Shown piece after piece: positions 43,049 to 52,668 of a stretch of DNA of 64,000 bases. Both the position numbers and the translations under genes were made by a program. The number at the start of each line of letters is the position of its first letter. The first letter of the stretch is position 1. Source of the stretch: Rhizobium sp. ARZ01 (GTDB lineage Bacteria; Pseudomonadota; Alphaproteobacteria; Rhizobiales; Rhizobiaceae). A model generated the notes under the pieces. That model was not told where the DNA came from. It searched no databases and worked only from the letters and a program-made list of their open reading frames with translations. The stretch lies in assembly GCF_014851675.1 (NCBI RefSeq), contig NZ_JACVAE010000001.1:682001-746000 (forward strand), read 5' to 3'.

Positions 43049-44092
43049 TCAGATCGGCGCCGGATAGAGCCGATGCAGCTTGCGGATGCCGTCGAGTACG
43101 TCCGGCGAGAGCTCGAGTTCCGCGGCGGCGATATCCGTCTTTAATTGCGTGACGCTGGTCGCGCCGATGATGACCGAGGTCATGAAGGGTCGCGTCAGGC
43201 AGAAGGCCAGCGCCATCTGGGCCGGATCCAGTCCATGCTCGCGGGCAAGCGCCACATAGGCGGCGACAGCGGGTTCCTGATGCGGCTGGTAGCGGCCGCC
43301 GAGGTCGCTGTTCTTCGTTAGGCGCGAGCCGTCGGGGCGCGCGCCGTTGAGGTATTTGCCGGTGAGAAGCCCGGCGGCAAGCGGCGAATAGGCGAGCAGC
43401 CCCACGTCTTCGTGATGTGACAACTCTGCCAGGTCGAGGTCGAACGCGCGGTAGAGCAGATTGTACTCGTTCTGGATCGAGGCGAGTCGCGGCAGACCCT
43501 TTTCCTCGGCGAGCTTTAGGTACTGCATGGTACCCCAGGCCGATTCGTTCGAAAGGCCGACGGCTCGGATCTTGCCGGCTTTTTTCAACTCCCCGAGCGT
43601 GTCGAGGATCTCGAAAAGTTCGGCCGTCGCGGTTTCACGGTCCTGCCGCCAGGGGGCGAAGCTCCAGGAGTGGCGGAAGTGATAGGTCCCGCGGTTCGGC
43701 CAATGAACCTGGTAGAGATCGAGATGGTCGGTCTGCAGCCGCCTCAGGCTGTCGTCGAGCGCCTGGCGGATCGTTGCACGCGACATCGGCGTGCCGCCCC
43801 GGATATAAGGGCGGCCCGGACCGGCAACCTTTGACGCCAGCACGACCTTATCGCGATTGCCGCGGGCGGCCAGCCATGTACCGATCATCCGCTCAGTTTC
43901 TCCGTAGGTCTCGGCAGTGGCGGGCGTGGTCGGATAGAGTTCGGCCGTGTCGACGAAGTTGACGCCGTTTTCGAACGCATAGTCGAGCTGCGCATGCGCC
44001 TCGGCTTCTGTGTTCTGCGAGCCCCAGGTCATGGTGCCGAGGCAGATTTCGGAGACCGCAATACCGGTGCGGCCGAGTGTGTTGCATTTCAT
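43049..44092 (-). CDS. Aldo-keto reductase, Tas-like
   Basis: A 347-aa NADPH-dependent aldo-keto reductase with the catalytic tetrad in FVDTAELYP (Asp and Tyr, about residues 52-60), LASKVAG (Lys) and DLYQVHWPN (His). Length, the YPTTP context and YHFRHSWSF fit the E. coli Tas group. The substrate is unknown. ATG 44092 (MKCNTLGRTGI) is the family start; the frame is open to 44158. It is convergent with the small membrane gene. Confidence 0.9.
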   Translation of the reverse strand: MKCNTLGRTGIAVSEICLGTMTWGSQNTEAEAHAQLDYAFENGVNFVDTAELYPTTPATAETYGETERMIGTWLAARGNRDKVVLASKVAGPGRPYIRGGTPMSRATIRQALDDSLRRLQTDHLDLYQVHWPNRGTYHFRHSWSFAPWRQDRETATAELFEILDTLGELKKAGKIRAVGLSNESAWGTMQYLKLAEEKGLPRLASIQNEYNLLYRAFDLDLAELSHHEDVGLLAYSPLAAGLLTGKYLNGARPDGSRLTKNSDLGGRYQPHQEPAVAAYVALAREHGLDPAQMALAFCLTRPFMTSVIIGATSVTQLKTDIAAAELELSPDVLDGIRKLHRLYPAPI

Positions 44093-44235
44093 GAGCGGAA
44101 TTTCTGCTGAGGTATTTGCATCGATGATGGGGCGCAAATGCCCACCGTTTGCATGCATCAGGCAAGCACGCTTGCGCCCGCGCAGCTTAAATGTTGCGCG
44201 GGCAATTTCAAGATGTGTCGCGATGTCCAGGCGAC

Positions 44236-45693
44236 CTATTGATCGGCCGGCTTTGCGTCCTGCGCGGGCACCGCCGTCTCGATTAGTCCGCTAAACTCCG
44301 GGTCTTGTTTGAAAATCTCTAAGTCGTTTTCGGAGATCGCAGAGTGCTCTGCCTGTGGGTCGAAAATCTTCCGCAGCTGCTTACGGACCGGACTGGCCGG
44401 ATCGGGGGCAAGCTCGTTGACCTTGATCACTGCCGCCAGGGCTTCCCTCCGCGCGGCCGCCTTCTCCGCTTCGTCCGACGAAGCGCGGAACTTTTGTCCA
44501 TTCGCCGCAGCGATCCAAAGCTGGACGTGCGGGTCGGCCGCTGCTTCGGGAAAGTTCTTTACGAGGCGCTCGGCGGCAGCGATGGCCGTGGTGTATCCGG
44601 TGGGTGGCGGGACATAGAGAGCAGTCAGAAGTGTCTCTTTTAGCACGGCTGGATCGTCAGAGAACCGCTGTGCGACATCGTTGAGGACTTTCGCAGCCTC
44701 GTCATTCTCGCCACGCCGCTTGTTGATCGATGCGAGGGCCAGAGACAGCTTGGGGTTGTTGCTGTCCAGCTTCACCGCAGCCCTGAAGGCCTTCTCCGCG
44801 TTTGCAGTGTTTCCGAGGCGCTCCTGGGCTGCGCCCCAGATGGCAAGTTCGTCCACCGTACGCAGTTCGCCGAAGGGGATAGCCGCAATTTGGCGGTCTG
44901 CTTCAGTGGGCTTGCCCACGTCCGGGGAGGCCGGTGTGATTCGCACCTCATCGAGGATCGCGTCCTTGTTGGTCGCCTCGATGACGACCTCCAGTGTTCT
45001 ACGATCCGTCACCAGATTGCGTTCGAAGTGATCTGCCGATGCCAGCAGGATCGTGAGCCGGGTCCGCGTCTCGAGATAAAAGAACAGAAATCCTGCGACG
45101 AGCCCGCTCAAGACCATTGCGGCAAACATCGCGCCCGATCCCATCGCATTGTCCATGGCAAAGTTGACGAATCGGGACTGCGCACCCAGGAACCCTGAAT
45201 AGATATTGCCAGCTTGCACGAGGCTCAGGCCCACGATGATCTTCGTCAGCCAGTCGGAGATGTCTTCGAGATTGGTATTGCCGGCAAATCTGGAAAGTGG
45301 AGCTGACATCGCATTGTCCGCTGTGCGATTGGTCATGCCGCCGTCGGCGAGCGCAATGGCAACCGGTGCCGTATGCTGCAATCCCTGAAGCAGACGGGGA
45401 ATTCCGAACAGGAAGCCGAGGAAACCACCGACTGCCACCGATGCTGCCAGCACCGCGAGATAACTCCCTGTCCCGCTCAGCAGGTTATGCAGCGAGGCGG
45501 ATAGAGTTTGTGAGGCCAAAATCGCGATTGCGGCCGAATAGCATATGATGACGGCCGCGCAGAAGAACAGGAACTTGATCGTGAGCGATTCTACCCCACG
45601 CAGGTTATTGTTCATTATGTTTTCGATGGAGGTGGCGCGTGGCACCGATGGATCGGTCTTTGCATTCTCTTCGTATCGTCTGGGAGTAAGCAT
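44236..45693 (-). CDS. Membrane protein with TPR-like cytosolic region, unknown function
   Basis: A 485-aa protein with two N-terminal transmembrane helices (about 37-60 and 75-97), the motif GGFLGFLFGIPRLLQGLQ, a soluble loop, then GNTNLEDISDWLTKIIVGLS followed by a third helix (about 145-175) and a fourth (about 185-210). A cytosolic half follows with TPR-like helix pairs (ELAIWGAAQERLGNTANAEK, KLSLALASINKRRGENDEA, about 285-350). The paired GFLFGIPR and NTNLExISDWLTKI motifs recur in uncharacterised bacterial membrane proteins that carry different C-terminal sensor domains; this is recalled family knowledge, not searched. A GAGGGA ribosome-binding site supports the start. The upstream 140 nt is AT-rich. 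It looks like an accessory gene set between aldo-keto reductase and fabD. Confidence 0.7.
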   Translation of the reverse strand: MLTPRRYEENAKTDPSVPRATSIENIMNNNLRGVESLTIKFLFFCAAVIICYSAAIAILASQTLSASLHNLLSGTGSYLAVLAASVAVGGFLGFLFGIPRLLQGLQHTAPVAIALADGGMTNRTADNAMSAPLSRFAGNTNLEDISDWLTKIIVGLSLVQAGNIYSGFLGAQSRFVNFAMDNAMGSGAMFAAMVLSGLVAGFLFFYLETRTRLTILLASADHFERNLVTDRRTLEVVIEATNKDAILDEVRITPASPDVGKPTEADRQIAAIPFGELRTVDELAIWGAAQERLGNTANAEKAFRAAVKLDSNNPKLSLALASINKRRGENDEAAKVLNDVAQRFSDDPAVLKETLLTALYVPPPTGYTTAIAAAERLVKNFPEAAADPHVQLWIAAANGQKFRASSDEAEKAAARREALAAVIKVNELAPDPASPVRKQLRKIFDPQAEHSAISENDLEIFKQDPEFSGLIETAVPAQDAKPADQ

Positions 45694-45832
45694 CGAGCGT
45701 CCCTCGCGTTTCGCAATTTATGATTACATATTTAATAAATACTCGCAATGGGTGTGAATCGTGATGAGCCTGCAATCTTGACTCGCCGTCGCATTCCGTG
45801 AATTGAGGGGCAAACACGATGGGAGAAGCCCG

Positions 45833-46777
45833 ATGACCATTGCTTTTACCTTTCCCGGCCAGGGCAGTCAGGCCGTCGGCATGGGCAAGGAACTGGCGGA
45901 TGCCTTTCCTGAAGCCGCTGCCGTCTTTGCCGAAGTCGATGATGCACTTGGCGAGAATCTGTCCGCGATCATGTACGAAGGGCCCGAGGCTGAGCTGACG
46001 CTGACCGCAAACGCCCAGCCGGCGCTCATGGCCGTTTCCATGGCCATCGTGCGGGTTCTGGAAGCGCGCGGCCTCATCCTGCGCGACAAGATTTCCTATG
46101 TCGCCGGCCATTCGCTGGGCGAATATTCCGCCCTTTGTGCAGCCGGCGCCTTCACGATTGCCGACACGGCGCGCCTGCTGCGCATCCGCGGCAATGCCAT
46201 GCAGGCGGCAGTGCCGGTCGGCGAGGGGGCGATGGCGGCCATCATCGGTCTTGAGCACGAAGACGTACAGGCGATCTGCGACGAGGCGCTGGTGCATGGT
46301 TCCTGCCAGATCGCCAACGACAACGGCGGCGGTCAACTCGTCATTTCCGGCGCCAAACCGGCCGTCGAACGCGCGGCCCGCATGGCGACGGAAAAGGGTG
46401 CAAAGCGCGCGTTGATGCTGCCTGTGTCCGCACCCTTCCATTCGACGCTGATGGCGCCCGCAGCAGAAGCCATGCGCGTAGCGCTGGCCGAAGTCGACAT
46501 CCGCGAACCTGTCGTTCCGGTGATTGCCAACGTCGCGGTCCAGCCCGTCACAGACCCAAAGGAGATCGCCCGCTTGCTGGTGGAGCAGGTGACCGGCCAG
46601 GTACGCTGGCGTGAGACCGTCGAATGGTTCGCCGGCAATGACGTGACTTCGCTCTACGAGATTGGCTCCGGCAAGGTGTTGACCGGCTTGGCCCGCCGCA
46701 TCGACAAATCCGTGACCGGCTACGCCGTCAACACGGCAACCGACATTGAAAATCTGCTGCAGACCCTCTGCGGCTGA
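45833..46777 (+). CDS. fabD: Malonyl CoA-acyl carrier protein transacylase
   Basis: Transfers malonyl from CoA to acyl carrier protein. The 314-aa protein has FTFPGQGSQAVGMG at the N-terminus, the nucleophile in GHSLGEYSAL (about residue 93), and catalytic His in SAPFHSTLM (about 201). ATG 45833 follows GGGAGAAG. First of the fatty-acid cluster fabD-fabG-acpP-fabF, with 24 nt to fabG. Confidence 0.97.
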   Translation: MTIAFTFPGQGSQAVGMGKELADAFPEAAAVFAEVDDALGENLSAIMYEGPEAELTLTANAQPALMAVSMAIVRVLEARGLILRDKISYVAGHSLGEYSALCAAGAFTIADTARLLRIRGNAMQAAVPVGEGAMAAIIGLEHEDVQAICDEALVHGSCQIANDNGGGQLVISGAKPAVERAARMATEKGAKRALMLPVSAPFHSTLMAPAAEAMRVALAEVDIREPVVPVIANVAVQPVTDPKEIARLLVEQVTGQVRWRETVEWFAGNDVTSLYEIGSGKVLTGLARRIDKSVTGYAVNTATDIENLLQTLCG

Positions 46778-46801
46778 AACCCAGGAAACGGGGAAACGAC
46801 C

Positions 46802-47539
46802 ATGTTTGATCTTTCCGGCCGCAAGGCACTCGTAACCGGCGCTTCCGGTGGTATCGGCGAGGAAATCGCCAAGATTCTGCATGCGCAGGGCGCAATCGTC
46901 GGTCTGCACGGTACGCGCGTTGAGAAACTCGAAGCGCTGGCGAATTCGCTTGGCGAGCGGGTGCATATCTTCCCGGCGAACCTTTCCGACCGAGCTGAAG
47001 TGAAGGCGCTCGGTGAAAAGGCGGAAGCCGAACTCGGCGGCGTCGATATCCTCGTCAACAACGCCGGGATCACCAAGGACGGTCTCTTCGTTCGCATGAG
47101 CGATGAGGATTGGGACGCTGTTCTGGAGGTGAACCTCACTTCTGTCTTCCGGCTGACCCGCGAGCTGACGCATCCGATGATGCGCCGTCGCTACGGCCGC
47201 ATCATCAATATCACCTCCATCGTCGGCGTCACCGGCAATCCGGGCCAGGCGAACTACTGCGCCTCGAAGGCCGGCATGATCGGCTTCACAAAGTCGCTCG
47301 CCCAGGAGATCGCGACCCGCAACGTTACCGTCAATTGCGTGGCGCCCGGATTCATCGAAACCACCATGACTGGCAAGCTTAACGAGAAGCAGAAGGAAGC
47401 GATCATGGGGGCAATCCCGATGAAGCGCATGGGCACGGGTTCGGAAGTCGCCTCGGCCGTCGCCTATCTGGCCTCGTCGGAGGCCGGCTACATGACCGGG
47501 CAGACGTTGCACGTCAACGGTGGCATGGCGATGATCTGA
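46802..47539 (+). CDS. fabG: 3-oxoacyl-[acyl-carrier-protein] reductase
   Basis: NADPH-dependent reduction of 3-oxoacyl-ACP. The 245-aa SDR has TGASGGIGEEIA (about 12-23), NNAGITKDGLF, catalytic Ser in INITSIVG, and YCASKAGMIGF (Tyr/Lys about 151/155), plus the C-terminal GQTLHVNGGMAMI. It lies between fabD and acpP. Confidence 0.97.
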   Translation: MFDLSGRKALVTGASGGIGEEIAKILHAQGAIVGLHGTRVEKLEALANSLGERVHIFPANLSDRAEVKALGEKAEAELGGVDILVNNAGITKDGLFVRMSDEDWDAVLEVNLTSVFRLTRELTHPMMRRRYGRIINITSIVGVTGNPGQANYCASKAGMIGFTKSLAQEIATRNVTVNCVAPGFIETTMTGKLNEKQKEAIMGAIPMKRMGTGSEVASAVAYLASSEAGYMTGQTLHVNGGMAMI

Positions 47540-47815
47540 GGATGAGGGAAACGCCCGGCTTGTCGCGTCTAAATAGCATGTTGACCGCGGCAAGCCCGGT
47601 GATTTTCGGACTTTGCGACAGAGTTAAACCGTGTTAATCGGGCCATGACTGTCCGCAGTCGACCGGGGGATGCATGCTTTGTAAGGCGCTCGTAGGCGGC
47701 GCCCGGGGGCATCTGCGGTTGAAACGAATTGCCCGGAATGCCTCGGCGTGACGGGCTAGGTTGAGTACCCGGTGCCGTGAAAGGCATCGAACAAACAAAG
47801 GTCGAGGAATCCGAC

Positions 47816-48052
47816 ATGAGCGATATCGCAGAACGCGTAAAGAAAATTGTGATCGATCATCTGGGCGTTGACGCCGACAAGGTCAGCGAAGGCGCAAGCT
47901 TCATCGATGATCTCGGCGCGGACTCGCTCGACACGGTCGAACTGGTCATGGCCTTCGAAGAAGAATTCGGCGTCGAGATCCCGGACGATGCCGCTGACTC
48001 GATCCTGACGGTCGGCGACGCCGTCAAGTTCATCGAGAAGGCCCAGGCCTGA
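47816..48052 (+). CDS. acpP: Acyl carrier protein
   Basis: A 78-aa carrier protein. Ser in [15 protein letters not shown] carries the phosphopantetheine arm. The sequence is very acidic and essentially the rhizobial AcpP. ATG 47816 has GAGGAA before it. The 276-nt leader after fabG contains an imperfect hairpin (CCGGCTTG.../...CAAGCCCGG, about 47555-47600) and probably its own promoter, fitting the high expression this protein needs. Confidence 0.97.
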   Translation: MSDIAERVKKIVIDHLGVDADKVSEGASFIDDLGADSLDTVELVMAFEEEFGVEIPDDAADSILTVGDAVKFIEKAQA

Positions 48053-48158
48053 TTAAGCCTTCCGGCGGGCCCTCGTGGCCCGTCGCGACCCCGCTTGCGG
48101 ATTGCGTTCGTGCGCGCCGCCTCGGTCCAAGAAGAATGCATAGGGTGGATCACCGACG

Positions 48159-49418
48159 ATGAGACGTGTCGTTATCACGGGTACCGGCATGGTATCTCCT
48201 TTGGGTTGTGGTACCGAGGTGACATGGTCGCGCTTGCTTGCTGGCCAGAGCGGCGCCCGTCAGGCGACCGGATTTGAGGTCGACGACCTTCCCGCAAGGA
48301 TCGCATGCTACATTCCGACGGGAGACGGCACCGACGGCACCTACAACCACGACCAGTGGATGGAGCCGAAGGAGCAGCGTAAGGTCGATCCTTTCATCAT
48401 CTACGCAATCGCTGCAGCCGACATGGCACTCGACGATGCGGGCTGGCACCCGAAGACCGACGAGGAGCAAACCTCGACCGGCGTGCTCATCGGTTCCGGC
48501 ATCGGTGGCCTCGAGGGTATCGTCGAGGCGGGCTATGTCCTGCGCGACAAAGGGCCTCGTCGCGTCTCTCCCTTCTTCATTCCCGGTCGCCTGATCAATC
48601 TCGCCTCCGGCCAGGTTTCGATCCGCCACAAGCTGCGCGGTCCGAACCACTCCGTTGTCACCGCCTGCTCGACCGGCGCACATGCGATCGGCGATGCAGC
48701 CCGCCTGATCGCATTCGGCGATGCCGATGTCATGGTCGCCGGTGGTACCGAATCGCCGATTTCGCGCATGGCGCTGGCCGGATTCGCCGCCTGCAAGGCG
48801 CTTTCCACCCAGTACAATGACGAGCCGACCAAGGCTTCGCGTCCCTATGATCGCGACCGCGACGGTTTCGTGATGGGCGAGGGTGCCGGCATCGTCGTGC
48901 TGGAAGAGCTCGAGCATGCCAAGGCGCGTGGAGCAAAGATTTATGCCGAGGTCGTCGGCTACGGCCTTTCGGGCGACGCCTATCACATCACCGCACCGTC
49001 CGAGGACGGTGATGGAGCCTATCGCTGCATGCAGATGGCGCTGAAGCGCGCCGGCCTGACGCCGGCCGATCTCGACTACGTGAACGCGCATGGCACCTCC
49101 ACCATGGCCGACACCATCGAGCTCGGCGCCGTCGAGCGGCTGGTCGGCAACCATGCGGGCAAGATCTCGATGTCGTCGACCAAGTCGGCGATCGGGCATT
49201 TGCTCGGTGCTGCCGGCGCGGTCGAAGCGATCTTCTCGGCGCTGGCGATCCGTGACAATATCGCGCCGCCGACGCTCAACCTCGATAATCCGGATGTGGA
49301 AACGGCCATCGATCTCGTGCCGCACAAGGCGCGCAAGCGAGAGATCAACGTGGCTCTGTCCAACTCGTTCGGTTTCGGTGGTACGAACGCTTCGCTGGTT
49401 CTGCGTCGCTACGCCTGA
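48159..49418 (+). CDS. fabF: 3-oxoacyl-[acyl-carrier-protein] synthase II
   Basis: Condensing enzyme that elongates acyl-ACP. The 419-aa protein has the catalytic Cys in VTACSTGAHAIG (about 168), His in NAHGTSTMADT (about 308) and His in KSAIGHLLGAAG (about 344), and the C-terminal NSFGFGGTNASLVL. It follows acpP by 106 nt and is the last of the fatty-acid cluster before mltG. Confidence 0.97.
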   Translation: MRRVVITGTGMVSPLGCGTEVTWSRLLAGQSGARQATGFEVDDLPARIACYIPTGDGTDGTYNHDQWMEPKEQRKVDPFIIYAIAAADMALDDAGWHPKTDEEQTSTGVLIGSGIGGLEGIVEAGYVLRDKGPRRVSPFFIPGRLINLASGQVSIRHKLRGPNHSVVTACSTGAHAIGDAARLIAFGDADVMVAGGTESPISRMALAGFAACKALSTQYNDEPTKASRPYDRDRDGFVMGEGAGIVVLEELEHAKARGAKIYAEVVGYGLSGDAYHITAPSEDGDGAYRCMQMALKRAGLTPADLDYVNAHGTSTMADTIELGAVERLVGNHAGKISMSSTKSAIGHLLGAAGAVEAIFSALAIRDNIAPPTLNLDNPDVETAIDLVPHKARKREINVALSNSFGFGGTNASLVLRRYA

Positions 49419-49721
49419 GCGGGTACCGAATAGGCGGCGGTGCTGATCCGTTGCGGATAGGGTAGCCGAAACGAGAGCTGCATGTTCCTTTGCGCCGTTC
49501 GCGGCGTAGCTGAAAACGACAAGGGAAACTCGCCTGAAGGCGGGTTCCGATCCTGTTTTTTGCCGCATTGGTCTGCCCTACTGCGTCACGCGTTCGCCTG
49601 GGGTTCTTTGGGCGCAGTAACACTCTGAATTTGCGCATGATCTTCCCGGCTTATCGGGACGGAGGCGTTTTTCATCGGCAGGGGAATGACCAGTGATGGC
49701 TCGATCTTTTGAGGATTGTCA
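49419..49721. other. 303-nt spacer between fabF and mltG
   Basis: Contains the terminator-like hairpin at 49527-49546 and otherwise no coding or RNA-gene signal. The end of the region probably holds the mltG promoter. Confidence 0.5.
49527..49546 (+). terminator. Weak terminator after fabF
   Basis: AACTCGCC-TGAA-GGCGGGTT hairpin with one wobble pair; a T-run (TTTTTT) follows about 10 nt downstream. It lies about 110 nt after fabF. Confidence 0.5.
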
Positions 49722-50906
49722 GTGAACGAAAGCAACGATTCCACTGAAATGTCTTTCGGCCGCGGCGACAACGCCAGCAAGGGCCCCATCATCCCGAAGT
49801 CCGCCAATGAGGCGTTGCGTCCGGAGCCGGTGCCAAGCCCGCCGCGTCGCTCGCGCAAGGCGCGCAGCCAGGTCGTGGTCTTCTTGAATTTCATCATGAC
49901 CTCGATCGTCTTGGTCACGCTCGCGGCCGCGGGTATCTTCTACTATGCGCTCGACAGCTTTGAAAAGCCCGGCCCGTTGGCGGCCAACACCAACTTCATC
50001 GTGCGCAACGGCGCCGGCTTGAATGAGATCGCGGCCAGCCTTGAGCGCAACAACATCATCACCGATAGTCGCGTGTTTCGCGCCCTGAGCCGCATCCATC
50101 TGGAGGATGGCGTCCTAAAGGCCGGTGAGTATGAAATCCGCGCCAATGCCTCGATGCATGACGTATTGGAGCTGCTGAAGTCCGGCAAGTCCATCCTCTA
50201 CAGCGTCTCGGTGCCCGAGGGGCTGACGGTCAAGCAGGTCTTCCGCCGCCTTGCCGACGATCCGGTGTTGGAAGGCGACCTGCCGGCCGAGCTCCCCACC
50301 GAAGGCACGCTGATGCCGGACACCTACAAGTTTTCCCGCGGTACGAAGCGCGCCGAAATCCTCCAGCAGATGCTGACGGCGCAGAAAGCGCTCATCAGCC
50401 AGATCTGGGAGAAGCGGGACGACGATCTGCCGATTGCGACCCCGGAGGAAATGGTGACGCTGGCCTCGATCGTCGAGAAGGAAACGGGCAAGGCGGATGA
50501 ACGGCCGCGCGTTGCCTCGGTCTTCATCAACCGTCTCGAAAAGGGCATGCGCCTGCAATCCGATCCGACGATCATCTACGGCATCTTCGGCGGCGACGGA
50601 AAGCCAGCCGACAGGGCGATCCTGCAGTCCGACATCGACAAGCAGACGCCTTACAATACCTATGCGATCAAGGGCCTGCCGCCAACGCCAATCGCCAATC
50701 CGGGCCGCGCGGCGCTGGAAGCCGTGGTCAATCCATCGCGCACCGCCGATCTCTATTTTGTCGCCGACGGCACCGGTGGTCACGTCTTCGCCGAGACGCT
50801 CGACGATCACAATGCCAACGTCCGGCGTTGGCGCAAGCTGGAGGCCGAGAAGGCCAAGCAGGTGACGCAGGAAACGCAGGACGCGGGCCAGGGCGGAAGC
50901 CAGTGA
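49722..50906 (+). CDS. mltG: Endolytic transglycosylase MltG
   Basis: Cuts nascent peptidoglycan glycan strands at the inner membrane. The 394-aa protein has a cytoplasmic tail (about 50 aa), one transmembrane helix (VVVFLNFIMTSIVLVTLAAA, about 50-75), a LysM-like part, and the YceG catalytic domain with ASIVEKETGKADERPRVASV, where Glu in VEKETG is catalytic. The GTG start at 49722 has GAGG 7 nt upstream; no ATG fits. Confidence 0.95.
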   Translation: MNESNDSTEMSFGRGDNASKGPIIPKSANEALRPEPVPSPPRRSRKARSQVVVFLNFIMTSIVLVTLAAAGIFYYALDSFEKPGPLAANTNFIVRNGAGLNEIAASLERNNIITDSRVFRALSRIHLEDGVLKAGEYEIRANASMHDVLELLKSGKSILYSVSVPEGLTVKQVFRRLADDPVLEGDLPAELPTEGTLMPDTYKFSRGTKRAEILQQMLTAQKALISQIWEKRDDDLPIATPEEMVTLASIVEKETGKADERPRVASVFINRLEKGMRLQSDPTIIYGIFGGDGKPADRAILQSDIDKQTPYNTYAIKGLPPTPIANPGRAALEAVVNPSRTADLYFVADGTGGHVFAETLDDHNANVRRWRKLEAEKAKQVTQETQDAGQGGSQ

Positions 50907-51060
50907 TCGGTACAGGGGCGATACGCATCGCCCCTTTTCGTTTGTGCTGGTGGAAATTGTATCCCGCCAGCGCTTTTCCTCCTCGAACAGTTTATATAGG
51001 GACCACGGGACGCCGCGATGATTCCGCGGCGGCCGGAACAGCTTCCAATCGGAGTTTGAT

Positions 51061-51948
51061 ATGCCACTGCAATCCATGACCGGTTTTGCCCGGAGTGAGG
51101 GAACGAGCGGCCGCTGTCGCTGGTCCTGGGAGCTTCGCTCGGTCAATGGGAAGGGGCTGGATCTGCGCATCCGTCTCCCCCAGGGGTTCGAGCATTTCGA
51201 GCCGGAGGTACGGCAAAGGGCTGCAACCGCGTTTTCGCGCGGCAATATGCAGATCGGCCTCTCCGTTTCCATCGCCGAACCGCAGGTGCAGCCGGTGGTC
51301 AATCAGGCAGCCCTTTCGGCAATCCTTGCCCTTCGCGAGCAGCTTTCTGGCATCGTCGATCCCGCGCCGCTCAGGCTGGATACGCTGCTCGGTGTCCGCG
51401 GCGTGGTCGATTTCCGTGAGGCGGAGGAGAGCGAGACGGAACGCGAGCGCCGCGACCAGGATATCGCGGGAGGGCTCGATGCGGCGATCGAACGACTTTT
51501 GTCAATGCGGCTCGGCGAAGGCGAGCACCTTCGGCAGGTGCTGGGCAGGCAGGTCGACCGGATCGCCGATCTGGCGGCAATGATAGAGGCTGATCCGAGC
51601 CGAAGCGTCGATGCGATAGCCGAGCGGGTCGCCGGTCAGATCCAGATGCTGCTTCAGGGCAACAACGGTCTCGATCGCGACCGGCTCTATCAGGAGGCTG
51701 TGCTGCTCGCCACCAAGGCGGATCTGCGCGAGGAGATTGACCGTCTCGGGGCGCATGTGCGTGCCGCCGAGGAACTGCTCGCGGCAGACCAGCCAGTTGG
51801 CCGAAAGCTCGATTTCCTTGCACAGGAATTTAACCGCGAAGCGAATACGATCTGTTCGAAATCCAACGCGGCCGCTGTCACGGCCGCCGGCATAGAGCTG
51901 AAGGTCGTCATTGATCAGTTCCGCGAACAGATTCAGAATTTGGAGTAG
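51061..51948 (+). CDS. yicC: YicC/YloC family endoribonuclease
   Basis: A 295-aa protein beginning MPLQSMTGFARSEG and showing ELRSVNGKGLDLRIRLPQGF, the YicC signatures, and the C-terminal DUF1732 part (KLDFLAQEFNREANTICSKS). YicC-family members are RNases that act with PNPase in small-RNA turnover. Ribosome-binding site CGGAG is present. It lies 3 nt before gmk, an arrangement common in alphaproteobacteria. Confidence 0.93.
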   Translation: MPLQSMTGFARSEGTSGRCRWSWELRSVNGKGLDLRIRLPQGFEHFEPEVRQRAATAFSRGNMQIGLSVSIAEPQVQPVVNQAALSAILALREQLSGIVDPAPLRLDTLLGVRGVVDFREAEESETERERRDQDIAGGLDAAIERLLSMRLGEGEHLRQVLGRQVDRIADLAAMIEADPSRSVDAIAERVAGQIQMLLQGNNGLDRDRLYQEAVLLATKADLREEIDRLGAHVRAAEELLAADQPVGRKLDFLAQEFNREANTICSKSNAAAVTAAGIELKVVIDQFREQIQNLE

Positions 51949-51951
51949 ACC

Positions 51952-52617
51952 ATGTCCGCGCCGCAAAAAGCAAAACCGATCGAGATTGCCCGGCGCGGGC
52001 TGATGCTGGTCATCTCCTCGCCATCGGGTGCCGGAAAGTCGACGATCGCGCGCAACCTGCTGGAGGCCGATTCCGGCGTCAGCCTGTCCGTCAGCGTCAC
52101 CACGCGCCAGCGCCGTCCGAGCGAGATCGCCGGCCGTCACTACCATTTTATCGACCGTGCGGAGTTCGAAATGCTGCGCGACTCCGACGCGCTGCTCGAA
52201 TGGGCCGAAGTGCACGGCAATTTCTACGGCACGCCGCGCAAGCCGGTCGAAGAAGCGATGGCGGCTGGTCGCGACATGCTGTTCGACATCGATTGGCAGG
52301 GCGCCCAGCAATTGCAGGAGAAGATGACGGCCGATGTCGTGTCGATCTTCATCCTGCCGCCGTCGATGACGGAGCTGCAATCGCGCCTGCATCGCCGGGC
52401 CGAGGACACCGAGGAGGTGATCGCCACGCGGCTTGCGAATTCCCGGGCGGAGATCGAGCACTGGCACGAATACGACTATGTGATCCTCAACGATGACCTC
52501 GATGCCGCTTTTGATGCGGTGCAGAGCATCGTCAAGGCCGAGCGCCTGCGTCGAGACCGGCGCCACGGCATGTACGAGTTCGTCACGAAACTCCTCACCG
52601 AACAGCCCGTCCTCTGA
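51952..52617 (+). CDS. gmk: Guanylate kinase
   Basis: Phosphorylates GMP to GDP. The 221-aa protein has the P-loop [13 protein letters not shown] (about 23-35), the GMP-binding region [19 protein letters not shown], and [14 protein letters not shown]. The ribosome-binding site TTGGAG lies in the end of yicC, three bases before the ATG, so the two are coupled. Confidence 0.97.
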   Translation: MSAPQKAKPIEIARRGLMLVISSPSGAGKSTIARNLLEADSGVSLSVSVTTRQRRPSEIAGRHYHFIDRAEFEMLRDSDALLEWAEVHGNFYGTPRKPVEEAMAAGRDMLFDIDWQGAQQLQEKMTADVVSIFILPPSMTELQSRLHRRAEDTEEVIATRLANSRAEIEHWHEYDYVILNDDLDAAFDAVQSIVKAERLRRDRRHGMYEFVTKLLTEQPVL

Positions 52618-52668
52618 AACCGACCACAGCTTCTCGTTGGATATCGCCAACGCTCTCGCGCGACACGT

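Noticed and set aside
45605..47593. 662-codon minus-strand reading frame across fabD and fabG
   Set aside because: Opposes two well-supported genes; long antisense frames are common with high GC at third positions and no ribosome-binding site or domain is seen.
48150..49568. 472-codon minus-strand reading frame opposite fabF
   Set aside because: Antisense shadow of fabF; no recognisable domain.
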